NCBI RefSeq assembly: GCF_016587415.1
Contig: NZ_BNJI01000002.1
Span: forward strand, 1,674,001 to 1,738,000
Length of the DNA stretch: 64,000 bases
Source of the DNA: Ktedonobacter sp. SOSP1-85
GTDB lineage: Bacteria > Chloroflexota > Ktedonobacteria > Ktedonobacterales > Ktedonobacteraceae
Reading direction: 5' to 3'
Position numbers and translations under genes: made by a program. Position 1 is the first letter of the stretch. Every line of letters starts with the position of its first letter. The notes beneath the pieces are model-generated. The model had not been told where the DNA came from, did not search any database, and saw nothing but the letters and a program-made list of their open reading frames with translations. Below are positions 53,556 to 62,349 of this stretch, piece by piece.

Positions 53556-55472
53556 ATGATCAGTATCGCCGATGGTTCGGTGAAAATCCAGACGACTTCG
53601 GAAGCCAACTTCTCGACCCCTGCCTGGTTTGGCGAAGTGGTGTTGATCAGCAGGTATCTTCAGAAGCACGGGGTTCTCAGCAAAATCAACGAGCAGGTGC
53701 GTTTTGCGCGGAAACGGTTTGGGCGCTATGAACTCATCGATTTTCTCGCGATGCTTTTCGGCTACGCTATCAGTGGCGAGCGCACCCTGGAGGAGTTCTA
53801 CCAGCGACTCCAGCCATTTGCCATCCCCTTCATGGCGCTATTTGAGCGGGATCGTTTGCCCTCCCGTTCAGCACTCTCGCGTTTTTTAGCAGCGTTGACG
53901 GAGGAACCGGTCGAAGCCTTGCGCACGCTCTTTCTCGATGATCTCCTGGCTCGGTCACTCGCCTCCGATAAGCAAACCGGAGAGCTGGTGGATCGAGCGG
54001 GAAACACCTGGACGGTTTTTGACATTGATGGGACACGGGAGGCAGCCCGGCAACGCGCCTTACCCCAGACGGATGAACTTCCTCCTGCGTATCGCCGGTT
54101 GGATGACGTCTGCGCCCCTGGCTACCGAGGCCGCAAACGCGGAGAGGTTGTCAGGACACGCACAACGGTGTCACAAGCGCACAGCTACCAGTGGCTCGGC
54201 AGTTTCGGGAACCGAGGCAATGGGCGCTATCAGGAAGAATTGCGCAAGGGGCTTGTGGCCATTGGCCGGTATCTGACGACCCATCAGCTTTCACCAGAAC
54301 GCACGCTGCTCCGGCTCGACGGACAATATGGGAACGGGGCGGTCCTCTCCGATGTGGCCTCCTTCGCGTTTGTGACTCGCGGCAAAGACTATCACCTGCT
54401 CGACCATCCGCTGATTCAGACGCGTCTGCACCTGCCTCTCGACCAATCTCAGCAGCGGCCCGAAAGTCAGATGGAGCGCAGCCTCTACGACTGCCCCGAG
54501 ATCCCGGTGGGACCCGAGGGAACGCTCTGCCGGGTGGTGGTGGCCACGCATCCTGCAGGCAAGAGGAAGAGTCCTGTGGGCGTCACACCCGCAGGGGTCG
54601 TCTACGAACTCTTTTTCACAAACCTCCCGCAACAGGCGTTCACCGCTCGCGATGTCGTCGAATTGTACCTGCATCGCGGTGCTTTTGAACCGGCACTCGC
54701 CGATGAAGACCAGGAGATGGACCCTGATCGATGGTGCAGTCACTCGGCCTGGGGGCAAGAGTGCTGGCAACTGATCGCCCAATGGGGGTGGAACCTGAGA
54801 CTCGAACTGGGGCACCAGCTTCATCCTGACCCAGTCCGCACGACCGAGTTTGCTCCTGCGCTCCCATCCCCTCCGCCTCCACCACACACCGTGCCTTTCT
54901 CTGGCTATGCCCCTCCAGAAGTGGGTTCCGCATGGAAGGCCGGTCGCTTCGCGGGCCAGGACTTTGCGCTCCAACCCGATGGAACGCTTCGGTGCCCGGC
55001 AGACCAACAACTGGCCCCGCATGAGCAACGCAGAGAAGCTGACGGGAGCCTGCGCATCGTGTATGGAGCCAGTATCCACAGTTGTCGTCCCTGTCCGAAA
55101 CGGGAGCAGTGCCAGTGGCAGGGCAGTGCCACCAAGAAGCCGCGCCAGGTCAGCGTACTCTTGCATCCGCTCGCTGTTGGCCCTGCACCTCTCCTCTGGC
55201 GGGATTGGAGTCGCCGAGAGCATCGACGTGCCTGTATCCACCTCATTCGCTCCCAACGCATCGAGATTGAGGTGCAGAGAGGGGTGGGCCCACCCACTGT
55301 CGCTCCACATGGCACGTCTGCCTCGCTCTCCCGCGCCGAGCGCGCCCATACCCGCCTTTCTTGGGTCCAGCGACTGGTTCGCAATGCCCATCCCCAGACG
55401 AGACAGATCACGATCCGCCTGTTTGGCGTCCCGGCAGGGTTTGCCACTTCTCTCAGTCTGGCGAGTAGGTAA
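53556..55472 (+). CDS. IS4-superfamily transposase (638 aa)
   Basis: The start ATG 53556 follows AAGGAGGTTCAGGT and is preferred over the in-frame codon at 53502. Helical DNA-binding N-terminus to ~150. First Asp in WTVFDIDGTREAARQ, second in LLRLDGQYGNGAVLSDV, and the Tyr-x2-Arg-x3-Glu IS4 signature in VVELYLHRGAFEPALADED. The C-terminal Cys-rich segment (CPADQQ, CRPCPKREQC) resembles those of IS1182-like enzymes. The precise IS family is not assigned. Intact. The decayed relative at 23917-25133 matches from residue ~258. Confidence 0.82.
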   Translation: MISIADGSVKIQTTSEANFSTPAWFGEVVLISRYLQKHGVLSKINEQVRFARKRFGRYELIDFLAMLFGYAISGERTLEEFYQRLQPFAIPFMALFERDRLPSRSALSRFLAALTEEPVEALRTLFLDDLLARSLASDKQTGELVDRAGNTWTVFDIDGTREAARQRALPQTDELPPAYRRLDDVCAPGYRGRKRGEVVRTRTTVSQAHSYQWLGSFGNRGNGRYQEELRKGLVAIGRYLTTHQLSPERTLLRLDGQYGNGAVLSDVASFAFVTRGKDYHLLDHPLIQTRLHLPLDQSQQRPESQMERSLYDCPEIPVGPEGTLCRVVVATHPAGKRKSPVGVTPAGVVYELFFTNLPQQAFTARDVVELYLHRGAFEPALADEDQEMDPDRWCSHSAWGQECWQLIAQWGWNLRLELGHQLHPDPVRTTEFAPALPSPPPPPHTVPFSGYAPPEVGSAWKAGRFAGQDFALQPDGTLRCPADQQLAPHEQRREADGSLRIVYGASIHSCRPCPKREQCQWQGSATKKPRQVSVLLHPLAVGPAPLLWRDWSRREHRRACIHLIRSQRIEIEVQRGVGPPTVAPHGTSASLSRAERAHTRLSWVQRLVRNAHPQTRQITIRLFGVPAGFATSLSLASR

Positions 55473-55521
55473 GTTCGTGTGCAGTTCTCCTGGGTGCTGC
55501 GCTCCGATTGAGCTTCAGCGC

Positions 55522-56202
55522 TTAATCAAGCTGCTTGTGCAAGAACGCAATGGTCCGCTCCCAGGCAAGGCGAGCAGCCTCGGCGTCATACTCGGGGCGA
55601 TTCTCCTCGAAGAACCAATGTTTGGTCCCTGGATACGTATAGACGGTGACTGGCTTTCCCGCAGCCTGGAGCTCCTGCTCCATCTGTGCAACCGACTCAA
55701 CCGGCTCGAAAGGGTCATCCTCCGCGAAGTGGAGAAGGTATGCGGCCTTCGCGCTGCGATAGTCCAGTCCGGGGTAGGAACCATAAAAGACCACGACGGC
55801 GGCGATCTGCTCGGCTAGGGTGACGGACATGTCGAGCGCGTAGGCATCTCCCAGCGAGAAGCCAACGAAGGCGAGCTTACCGCGCCCGCCTACCAGATGT
55901 GTCGCAGTGTGTTGGTGCAGGACCCCCGCTGCCGCCATGATGTCGCCGCGCCACCGCTCCACATCTTGATCCAGCGCTGCGCCCAACGCTTGTGCTTCCT
56001 CGACCGACGCGGTCGTCTTACCGTGGTAGAGGTCGGGGGCGAGCGCCACGAAGCCCGCTTCCGCGAGCCGGTCGCAGACCTGCCGAAACGGCTCAGTCAG
56101 TCCCCACCATGCATGGAGGACCAGCACACCTGGTCCGCTGCCCTGTTCGGGAACAGCCAGATAGCCGCTGATCGTTCTGCCATCAACTTGAAATTCTCTC
56201 AT
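55522..56202 (-). CDS. dienelactone hydrolase family protein
   Basis: 226 residues with the alpha/beta-hydrolase plan of dienelactone hydrolases: GPGVLVLHAWWGLTEPFRQV, ALAPDLYHGKT, nucleophile elbow GFSLGDAYAL, AEDDPFEPVE (Asp) and YPGTKHWFFEENRPEYDAEA (His). The nucleophile position is Ser where classical members have Cys. It probably hydrolyses a lactone or ester in the cytoplasm. ATG 56202 follows GGGAGAGCAGT. It is convergent with the transposase and 50 bp from it, inside the element's inverted repeats, which suggests passenger status. Confidence 0.87.
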   Translation of the reverse strand: MREFQVDGRTISGYLAVPEQGSGPGVLVLHAWWGLTEPFRQVCDRLAEAGFVALAPDLYHGKTTASVEEAQALGAALDQDVERWRGDIMAAAGVLHQHTATHLVGGRGKLAFVGFSLGDAYALDMSVTLAEQIAAVVVFYGSYPGLDYRSAKAAYLLHFAEDDPFEPVESVAQMEQELQAAGKPVTVYTYPGTKHWFFEENRPEYDAEAARLAWERTIAFLHKQLD

Positions 56203-56614
56203 ACTGCTCTCCCTAAAAACTCAGGAAATACTGCGCTTCAAGAAGCAGCGCACACGTGTTCGGTTCCTGCATCTCTCGACACCTGCGAGGCGACAGCCCC
56301 ATCTGCCATCGTCTCCACAGGCATTAATGTTGGTGCAACTCACTGTTCTGCTCATCTCTTCTTTCACAGGAAGGCGAAGCCGGTAACGAAAGCGAAAGTC
56401 CGAGAAGACAAAGCAGCACATCAGAAACAGCTTTCGTCCCGAAGTCGATCAGAAAAGCGGTAAAATCCCTCCGCATCGGCCCTTTCTGGTGAGTGCACGT
56501 TGGTAGGCTCAGCATCTCCAAGAAGTCCTTTCGAGGAACATTAGCTAGCTCTTTTTCTACACTTGTCCTGCTCAGTTTTCACTCACAAGTGGGATCTATT
56601 ACCTCTTCAACAAG
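56203..56614. other. noncoding DNA between passenger gene and element right end
   Basis: No credible frame on either strand. Presumably holds the promoter of the hydrolase. A near-inverted CGCTTCAAGAAGCAGCGC dyad lies at ~56231-56250. Confidence 0.4.
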
Positions 56615-56634
56615 CTCGTTGCGCATCGCGTGGG

Positions 56635-56903
56635 ATATTGGATTGACCTGCCAGGAGGAGGTCGCTCGCGTCTGGGTACGGGACCAGGGACCAGGCATTT
56701 CAAAAGAGGTCCAAAAGGACATCTGGCAGCGCTTTCATCAGGTCAAGGAAGTGCCTGCGCAAAGCAGTACGGGGAAGGGCCTTGGTTTGGGCCTCGCTAT
56801 CTGTCAGGCCCTCATCACCCAGCACCATGGAGAAGTCGGCGTGGAAAGTGCGCCTGGGAAGGGTTCCACCTTCTGGTTTACATTGCCCATCGTCAAAGAA
56901 TGA
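56635..56903 (+). pseudogene. histidine kinase ATPase domain, C-terminal fragment
   Basis: Reads GLTCQEEVARVWVRDQGPGI, then IWQRFHQVKE, GKGLGLGLAICQALI and GKGSTFWFTLPIV, the G1, F and G2 boxes of HATPase_c. Everything N-terminal (N box, HisKA, sensors) is missing. The homology begins directly at the transposon's right repeat, so the element end marks the break. Confidence 0.75.
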
Positions 56904-57003
56904 AGTAGGGCACCAGCGAGGTTCCTGACGGACCTTTTCTGTTGCCCCGCCGAGTAGCCGGAGGGCGTTGCCGCCCTCAAGCCCTCTAAGAACCGTACAA
57001 GGC

Positions 57004-57865
57004 GGTATTGTCAACTTAACGAATGAAAGGGAGAGCTTTTTGAAGGGAAGGGAAAAGAGAGAGGAAAGAAGCGGAGAATTGCAGGGGATGGTGTCGTGTT
57101 AGGCGACTGCTTTTCCATTGGTAACCTCATTCCATGCCAGGAAGCGACCCCGTATGAGGGCACGGTAATCTCTGGTTGTGAGGCGATGCCGTTTGGGCCG
57201 AAAGTGATCCAGGATCGGACCAAATGCTGAGAGAAACCGTTGGGCTTGTCCTGGAGATGTAAAACGTCGCATAGTTCGTTCACGTTGCCGAGTTGGTTGA
57301 TGCGAACGCTCCGCGCAATTGTTCAGCCCTTTGTGCTGACGATGTTCGACACTTCTCAGGGTCTCCTTCTTCGCTGCAGCGTAGCTAGCCAGTTTGTCAG
57401 TGATGATCACCCGTGGCACGTATTGCAAGCCCTTGAGCAGTTTCCGGAAGAATTTCTTGGCTGCGTGTTTGTTCCGTCGACTTTGCACCAGGATATCCAA
57501 GACATTTCCATACTGATCAACAGCTCTCCACAGAGAATGAGTCTTGCCGTTGATTTTGAGATACACTTCGTCCAAGTGCCACTTGTCACCCGTTTTGGTG
57601 CGACAATGTTTCAGTTCATTGGCATACGTCTGGCCACATTTCAAACACCACTGCCGGATGGTTTCGTAAGTCAATACCACCCCACGCTCTGCCATCATCC
57701 CTTCAACATCACGGAAACGGAAGCGAGAAGCGGAAGTACAACCAGATGCAATGGCTAATAATCTCAGCCGGGAAGCGAAAGCCTTTGTAGAGAGATGCAA
57801 GTGCTTGTGTTTTCATGAACATGAGTCTATCAAAAATTGGAGCCATTCAGCAAGTTGACAATACC
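57004..57865 (-). mobile_element. IS6-family copy, transposase frameshifted
   Basis: Ends GGTATTGTCAACTT (57004-57017) and AAGTTGACAATACC (57852-57865) match the intact IS6 at 29088. The left flank (56904-57003) carries a GAGGGC/GCCCTC hairpin and no gene. The right flank is a cut IS110 transposase. The flanks do not match as a target duplication. Confidence 0.85.
57099..57816 (-). pseudogene. IS6-family transposase with N-terminal frameshift
   Basis: From ATG 57816 the frame reads MKTQALASLYKGFRFPAEII and HCIWLYFRFSL. One extra base near 57717 then moves it to the frame FRFRDVEGMMAERGVVLTYE, which continues through WHLDEVYLKING, VIITDKLASYAA, NNCAERSHQPTRQRE to the stop at 57099. The DDE residues are intact. 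The open frame starting at ~57800 uses the wrong frame for the first ~25 residues. Confidence 0.8.
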
Positions 57866-57867
57866 TA

Positions 57868-57996
57868 AGCCAGAGCATCAAATCCTTGTGGTGTGTTGGC
57901 AAAGTGGTGTGAGCTGGCTTTTGCTTCTGTAAGCAGATGAACATCGAAGGTGCTTTTGGCCATATCAATGCCGAGAGCTGGGAGTAGGGTGCTCAT
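57868..57996 (-). pseudogene. IS110-family transposase, N-terminal fragment
   Basis: 43 codons from ATG 57996: MSTLLPALGIDMAKSTFDVH, then HHFANTPQGFDALA, the DEDD nuclease opening with its first Asp. The sequence is cut 3 bp from the IS6 right end. Upstream DNA (57997-58190) probably belongs to the same element. Confidence 0.65.
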
Positions 57997-58195
57997 TGAG
58001 AAGAGGCTCCTTTACTTGTTCCACTTGACGGCGAGAGGTGGGGAAGCGCGGATCAGAACCATACTTGTGAATACAGGCTCATTGCCGGCCTATCCAGCCG
58101 GGAAGGCCTCAGATACCGTTCGGTTTTCGATGCCGGCGCAGAAGAACGGGACCTCATCTCCAAATCAAGCTCGGGACCTCTGTGAACCCGCAGGT

Positions 58196-58657
58196 TCACC
58201 GTTCTTCTCCTCCTCGCCTCGATTCTCTCCTAGTGTATCCGATCCTCCCCTCTCTTAAGATACAAGTGAACCCATCAAGATAGATGTTCCCCTGAGGGGT
58301 TAGTGCTGTCAACGTGTATGTGATACGAGCGAGAGTTGCCTGCGTTCCCTCAGCTTCACAGGACACCTCAATCCGACTCACATGAGAATCTGGCAATACA
58401 TTGAGATAGCTCACCTGAGCTTGTTCGCTAGCATACGCAACGATGGTCCAAATCTGAGTTGGTTTGTTGGCATGTTGGGTCGTGAAGACAGTGCCGACCT
58501 GAGTTCCTCCAGAGGAAGGATAGAGCATTTCAGGATCCCAATCATGTGCCCAGTGCTTCTCACCAAGCGGAGAAAATAAGGGAAACACCTTATGAGGAGC
58601 GGCAGGCGGATAAATAGTATGAGATCGTGTGACCCGTTGAGCGATAAAAGCCGACAT
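58196..58657 (-). CDS. SRPBCC-type START-like domain protein
   Basis: 153 residues: TRSHTIYPPAAPHKVFPLFS, EKHWAHDWDPEMLYPSSGGT, then TQHANKPTQIWTIVAYASEQ and a final long helix. This is the polyketide-cyclase/START cavity fold, which binds hydrophobic ligands. The last ~12 residues are Arg/Gly-rich. ATG 58657 follows AAAGGAAACGATTGCT. It lies 72 bp downstream of the small gene at 58730 on the same strand, so a two-gene operon is plausible. Confidence 0.78.
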   Translation of the reverse strand: MSAFIAQRVTRSHTIYPPAAPHKVFPLFSPLGEKHWAHDWDPEMLYPSSGGTQVGTVFTTQHANKPTQIWTIVAYASEQAQVSYLNVLPDSHVSRIEVSCEAEGTQATLARITYTLTALTPQGNIYLDGFTCILREGRIGYTRRESRRGGEER

Positions 58658-58729
58658 AGCAATCGTTTCCTTTCGAAATCACCTTCACATGAAGAGGAAG
58701 AGTTGATAGCAGGGAATGAACATATGGTA

Positions 58730-59035
58730 TCAGGATGGTTCATTGTGTGCAGTCTGCTCGATAAATCGATGGCTGACGCTAGCATCATAGTCCATCCCAT
58801 AAACTTCCTTGAGCTGCGCAATGCGTTTGAGGGTTTCCTCTCCAAAAGGATGTTTTTGCTCGAAAGCATGTAAAACTATCCCTTCAAGCAAATCTCCAAG
58901 AGAGACGTCAAAATATTCTGCCAGAGCTTTAAGGACTTTGACCAAGTTCTTTTCCATGCGTGCGCCAATTTGCACCCGCTCAACGGGAATAGTCCGTCCA
59001 TGCTGACTGGCATTTTCTTCAATCTGACCCATCAT
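58730..59035 (-). CDS. small possible ribbon-helix-helix protein, operon with SRPBCC gene
   Basis: 101 residues. The centre RVQIGARMEKNLVKVLKALA then EYFDVSLGDLLEGIVLHAFE has the beta-strand/helix/helix look of a ribbon-helix-helix (Arc/MetJ-type) DNA-binding unit. The C-terminal 35 residues are a charged helix plus YGMDYDASVSHRFIEQ. The family was not firmly recognised. A 20-bp perfect inverted repeat lies 17 bp before the start codon, which supports autoregulation. ATG 59035 follows AGAGAGAAAT. Confidence 0.6.
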   Translation of the reverse strand: MMGQIEENASQHGRTIPVERVQIGARMEKNLVKVLKALAEYFDVSLGDLLEGIVLHAFEQKHPFGEETLKRIAQLKEVYGMDYDASVSHRFIEQTAHNEPS

Positions 59036-59052
59036 ATTTCTCTCTTTCAGGT

Positions 59053-59096
59053 GTCGTTACCATGTTATATTGCTACCAATATAACATGGTAACGAC
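59053..59096. promoter_or_regulatory. 20-bp perfect inverted repeat upstream of the small gene
   Basis: GTCGTTACCATGTTATATTG (59053-59072) and its exact complement (59077-59096) flank a CTAC loop. It is AT-rich at the centre, could include a TATATT-like -10, and suits either an operator or a mRNA leader hairpin. Confidence 0.6.
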
Positions 59097-59109
59097 AAAG
59101 AGTCAATCA

Positions 59110-59511
59110 GCCGAAAGAGTTCTCGCGGTGTGCCGCCTCGCGCAACTCCACCAATTACATCGAATTGCTGAAAATGATCGAAACGGACAACCCCGCTGGC
59201 GACATTTTTCTCATTACCGATAATCTGAGCAGTCATAATAGCCTGCAGACGCACACCTGGCTGGCGGAGCATCCGCGTCTCCAGCATGTCTTCATCCGAA
59301 AGGCGCGTGTTGGCTGAACTTGCAAGAAGGCTGGTGGCGTTTGTTCCGCCGTGATGCGCTCGCCGGCCAGAGCTTCGCCAACGCCGATGAGATCGAACAA
59401 GCCATGCAGGCGGGCACGACCCAACTCAACAACCGAGCGAAGCCTTGGATCTGGGAACGGCCTCCCAAGAGGCGCCGCCACTTGCGCCGCCTCTTTTGTT
59501 ATCGCCTTTGA
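59110..59511 (+). pseudogene. IS630-family transposase, C-terminal remnant
   Basis: Reads STNYIELLKMIETDNPAGDI, then FLITDNLSSHNSLQTHTWLA with the second catalytic Asp, and HPRLQHVFI. It shifts frame at ~59300 (one missing C) to KGACWLNLQEGWWRLFRRDA and EIEQAMQAGTTQLNNRAKPW. The N-terminus is missing. The IS630 C-terminal layout is clear. Confidence 0.7.
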
Positions 59512-59533
59512 GGAATGGAGCACTATAAGCCAA

Positions 59534-59887
59534 TCAGGAAACCGAGCCTGATATCTTCGCCAGAATGCGATCAATCACAGACTGCAATTGAGCAGGATTT
59601 GGACCAACGATGCGCTCAACCACGTTCCCTTTGTAAAAAACGATCAGTGTAGGAATGGCTTGAATGCCGAGAGTCTGAGCAGCATTGGGATTCTCGTCAA
59701 TATTCATTCTGGCAAAGCGCAGTTTCCCCTGATACTGATCGCTCAAGCGCTCAAAGACAGGAGCGATAGCACGACAGGGCCCACACCAGGGCGCCCAGAA
59801 ATCTATAATGACGGGCTGATCAGGCTGGTTAATAAACTTTTGGAATGCCTGATCATTCACAGTAAAAAGATTGGAGTGTATGCTCAT
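59534..59887 (-). CDS. trxA: thioredoxin
   Basis: 117 residues, standard length. The active site is FWAPWCGPCRAIAPVF (Cys-Gly-Pro-Cys). The conserved Asp is in VIIDFWA, cis-Pro in QAIPTLIVF, and Gly motifs in YKGNVVERIVG. It reduces protein disulfides in the cytoplasm with thioredoxin reductase, whose gene is not here. ATG 59887 follows AGGAGGGTACCTC, a strong site. Confidence 0.95.
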   Translation of the reverse strand: MSIHSNLFTVNDQAFQKFINQPDQPVIIDFWAPWCGPCRAIAPVFERLSDQYQGKLRFARMNIDENPNAAQTLGIQAIPTLIVFYKGNVVERIVGPNPAQLQSVIDRILAKISGSVS

Positions 59888-60512
59888 GAGGTACCCTCCT
59901 GTCTGGATATATTATCTCTGCAACCGTTATTTGCTCTGCTTTTATCTGTTCGGGAACCTAGCACAACCAATGGTAGCTACTTTTATATATTTTCGCTGAT
60001 GAGAGCAATAGTCAGGGATATGCTAAGATTGATAGCAAGATCAGGAGACGTATCTCTGTTACCTGGAAATGCATTCAGTAAGTGTCCGTTTTCCAGGCGG
60101 GATTGGTGTGTTTAGATAAGTGGCGCAGACCAGGAGTGCTGATCTGCTGATCGCGATATTCGAGCAAGCGATGGGTGTTGCCAGGGAACGACTTGCGAAG
60201 AGGGATGAGCACTCTATCAAAGGATAGATGTAGATTGTTTTTGTAGAGCATCAATACCAAGTATCGCTGTAGGTGAACCAAAGCGTCAGAAAGTTTGAGT
60301 GCTACGCGAACCAGACGTGCTGATCCGTTGAGCACGAGGTCCGCGCAAGCGAGGGATGGTATCAGGAAACGTCTTTTGAAGAAGCTATAAGATTTGTCAA
60401 TCCCCTGGTCAGCGCCCATGGGGGAAGCTGAGCGCGGAAAGACAGCAAGCCCCCCTCTCGGCTGCCCTGGAGAGAGCAGCCACCCTGAGTGTGATCCCAA
60501 GCTGGGTAGGGG
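59888..60512. other. intergenic / decayed DNA
   Basis: 59888-60074 probably holds the trxA promoter. From 60075 to 60500 a minus frame (SFFKRRFLIPSLACADLVLN, FPGNTHRLLEYRDQQIST) has unremarkable composition but no start or family. It may be transposon debris next to the IS110 remnant. Confidence 0.35.
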
Positions 60513-60920
60513 CTACGAGCTCGTAGCCCCTACCCAGACTTTGCCGGGATCGTAGTCCTCCCCCGTTTGCATCAGATGCGTTGCCACCGCCACCATTTTG
60601 CGCATGACAGCCATGAGCGCGGACATCTCCTCGAGCCCACGCGCAACCAGATGCTGGTAATACGCGCCAAAGGCGGAACCTTGCAGGGAAATGCTGCGCA
60701 TGGCGGCTAAGTAGAGCATCTGACGCAGCAAGCCGCTGCCTCGTTTCGAGAGCTTGGCCTTGCCTTTCCACTTGCCGCTCTCGCGGATCTTGATATCCAT
60801 GCCGGCGTAGGCGATCGCTTGATCGGTGTAGGCAAAGCGATCCACCTCTCCTAGTTCTGCCCGCAGGACCGCGATCGTCTTCGCCCCAATTCCGGCATCT
60901 ACCTGTTGGGCTTGAGCTTG
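60513..60920 (-). pseudogene. IS110-family transposase, C-terminal fragment
   Basis: Carries the Transposase_20 region: VDAGIGAKTIAVLRAELGEV, FAYTDQAIAYAGMDIKIRES, KLSKRGSGLLRQMLYLAAMR (Ser nucleophile region), then LVARGLEEMSALMAVMRKMV. The N-terminal DEDD half is missing, and sequence above ~60920 is unrelated. Differs enough from the 57868 fragment that common origin is unproven. Confidence 0.7.
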
Positions 60921-61542
60921 AGCTCTAGTCACTGTTGATATTCCACCGTCATCCGCCACATCTCTTTCGTAAATTGCAGTTAATTGGACAATGCGTCCAA
61001 AGCCTTGCTTTTTGGTCGGTGTAACGCTTACCAACCGCCATCCTTCACGCTGATGTTTTTCAGATCCTTTTCAAATTGGCTTTGTGTTGTGGAGAAGGAC
61101 TTATCGTTGTAGATAACAACATCTTGTTGTGTTTTAGCCACAGATTATCCCCCAAAAATAAAGATAAACAGAACAATATTGATTGTATCATAATTTGCCT
61201 GCTTTGGAGTCACTTCACTTGGGGATATTTTACAATGGTGAAACATGTTTCCAGGCTCTATGCTGATGTTCATTATTACTGCTCTGCCTTTTTGACTCAT
61301 GTTCTATCACCTCCATATACGGGTTTGTTGCCACTATATATGACCGTCTCTTTCTCAAATGACCTTTTCAGGAGGTGAGCCGCAGAAGACTGGCTAGGGG
61401 AGCAGGCGGAAGGGAGTGTAGAAGAGCCAGCTTAGAGGCGACGGCATGGAAGGCAAACTTTTTGTTGTAGCGCTCTTTTCAATGTTGGGATTTACACTTA
61501 GTGCCAGCTTGCGTAACAGCATGCATGCCATAAAAGGACAAC
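60921..61542. other. AT-rich intergenic, no gene seen
   Basis: Short frames only; a plus frame at 61076-61378 has no ribosome site or motif. Confidence 0.45.
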
Positions 61543-61574
61543 AAAAAAGCGCCACCCCCTGGAGGGGGAAGCGC
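61543..61574 (-). terminator. rho-independent terminator (minus strand)
   Basis: Stem GCGC-x2-CCCCCT / AGGGGG-x2-GCGC (61549-61560 and 61563-61574), followed on the minus strand by six T (61543-61548). It lies 190 bp beyond the HigA terminator in the same direction. Confidence 0.75.
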
Positions 61575-61762
61575 CGATATCATACGTGGAGAGGGTTAGT
61601 AATCTTCTTGAGATTTAGCTTGTGACGGTCAGCTCCGTATCACTAAAATGAGCGAACATGCCATAGCCTGCACGCATTCCTGCTCATTGGGACAATCAGA
61701 CTTTTTTGCTACAAGTTTTCGCTGGTCATTCTCGCTTAACGGGAATTGTGGAGGCAAGGGGT

Positions 61763-61793
61763 AAAAAAGAGGCTCCGTCAGTGTGACGGAGCC
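61763..61793 (-). terminator. rho-independent terminator of the antitoxin gene
   Basis: A perfect 10-bp stem GGCTCCGTCA / TGACGGAGCC (61771-61780 and 61784-61793) with a three-base loop. On the minus strand it is followed by TCTTTTTT. It begins 41 bp after the antitoxin stop. Confidence 0.88.
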
Positions 61794-61833
61794 TGGAGGT
61801 ATTTTATGACTTCTTGCAAAAGCCATAAAGTTG

Positions 61834-62190
61834 CTAGACAAGCGATACCTGAAGCTTTTTACCAAGAACATGAGCATATCTTTGTAGTAAATCAAAAGTA
61901 CACGCACGATAGCCTAGTTCTTCTAACTGTACAATTTGTGATTTAGGTACTTTTAAACGTTTAGCGATGCCTGCCTGTGTTATGCCAGCATCCAGGCGTG
62001 CTTCAACAAGTTCAAGTAGTATATCGAACTCGTTAGCAACTTCTTCATAAGCAGATCGAGCTTCAGGAGTGGACAGCAAGTTATGCTTCCATTCTTGATA
62101 GAGCTGCTCACCACTTTTAAATTTGTTGCTATTTCCCTGGACAAATTCCTGCATTGCAGTTTCTCTTTCACCTAGCATTGATGTTGACAC
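61834..62190 (-). CDS. higA: HigA-type antitoxin (XRE helix-turn-helix)
   Basis: Up to 118 residues. The C-terminal half is an XRE helix-turn-helix: LVEARLDAGITQAGIAKRLK, VPKSQIVQLEELGYRACTFD, LLQRYAHVLGKKLQVSLV. The N-terminal half is charged (QEWKHNLLSTPEARSAYEEV) and would contact the toxin. Antitoxins of this type bind the toxin and repress the operon. The start is uncertain: ATG 62190, 62178 or 62154 are all in frame, and none has an ideal ribosome site. It follows the toxin gene on the same strand across a 200-bp gap. Confidence 0.82.
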   Translation of the reverse strand: MSTSMLGERETAMQEFVQGNSNKFKSGEQLYQEWKHNLLSTPEARSAYEEVANEFDILLELVEARLDAGITQAGIAKRLKVPKSQIVQLEELGYRACTFDLLQRYAHVLGKKLQVSLV

Positions 62191-62349
62191 AAGACAAACG
62201 CGTATACCTGTAATTGTACAATTGCTTCACCACAAGTCGCCTGTCTAGCAATAAGTATACCTCCAAATTAGTTTTGCACCAACATACTTTACTCTAGGAA
62301 ATCTTGTATCTACTGTGTGCTTAATAGGCCTGAATGGTTTTTAGGAAGC

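Larger units (their letters stand above)
53454..56634 (+). mobile_element. IS4-type transposon with a passenger dienelactone hydrolase
   Basis: A perfect 20-bp inverted repeat, CCCACGCGATGCGCAACGAG, lies at 53454-53473 and inverted at 56615-56634. It encloses a full transposase (53556-55472) and a convergent dienelactone hydrolase (55522-56202). The same 20-mer (19/20) lies beyond the GNAT gene of the decayed relative at 23129. Outside, the left flank is IS6-like debris and the right flank a histidine kinase fragment. No target duplication is obvious, so the extent is inferred from the repeat. Confidence 0.6.

Noticed and set aside
54291..55391. 366-aa minus-strand frame opposite the IS4-type transposase
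   Set aside because: Antisense shadow of a high-GC3 coding sequence; the plus strand carries all transposase motifs.
56940..57003. Possible group II intron tail (GCCCTCTAAGAACCGTAC)
   Set aside because: Reminiscent of intron domain sequence, but no reverse transcriptase or domain V could be found and the stretch is too short.
61076..61378. 100-aa plus-strand frame
   Set aside because: AT-rich, no ribosome site, no motif and unusual composition.
61446..61625. 59-codon plus-strand frame with a hydrophobic start
   Set aside because: The minus-strand terminator hairpin lies inside it and no ribosome site precedes it.
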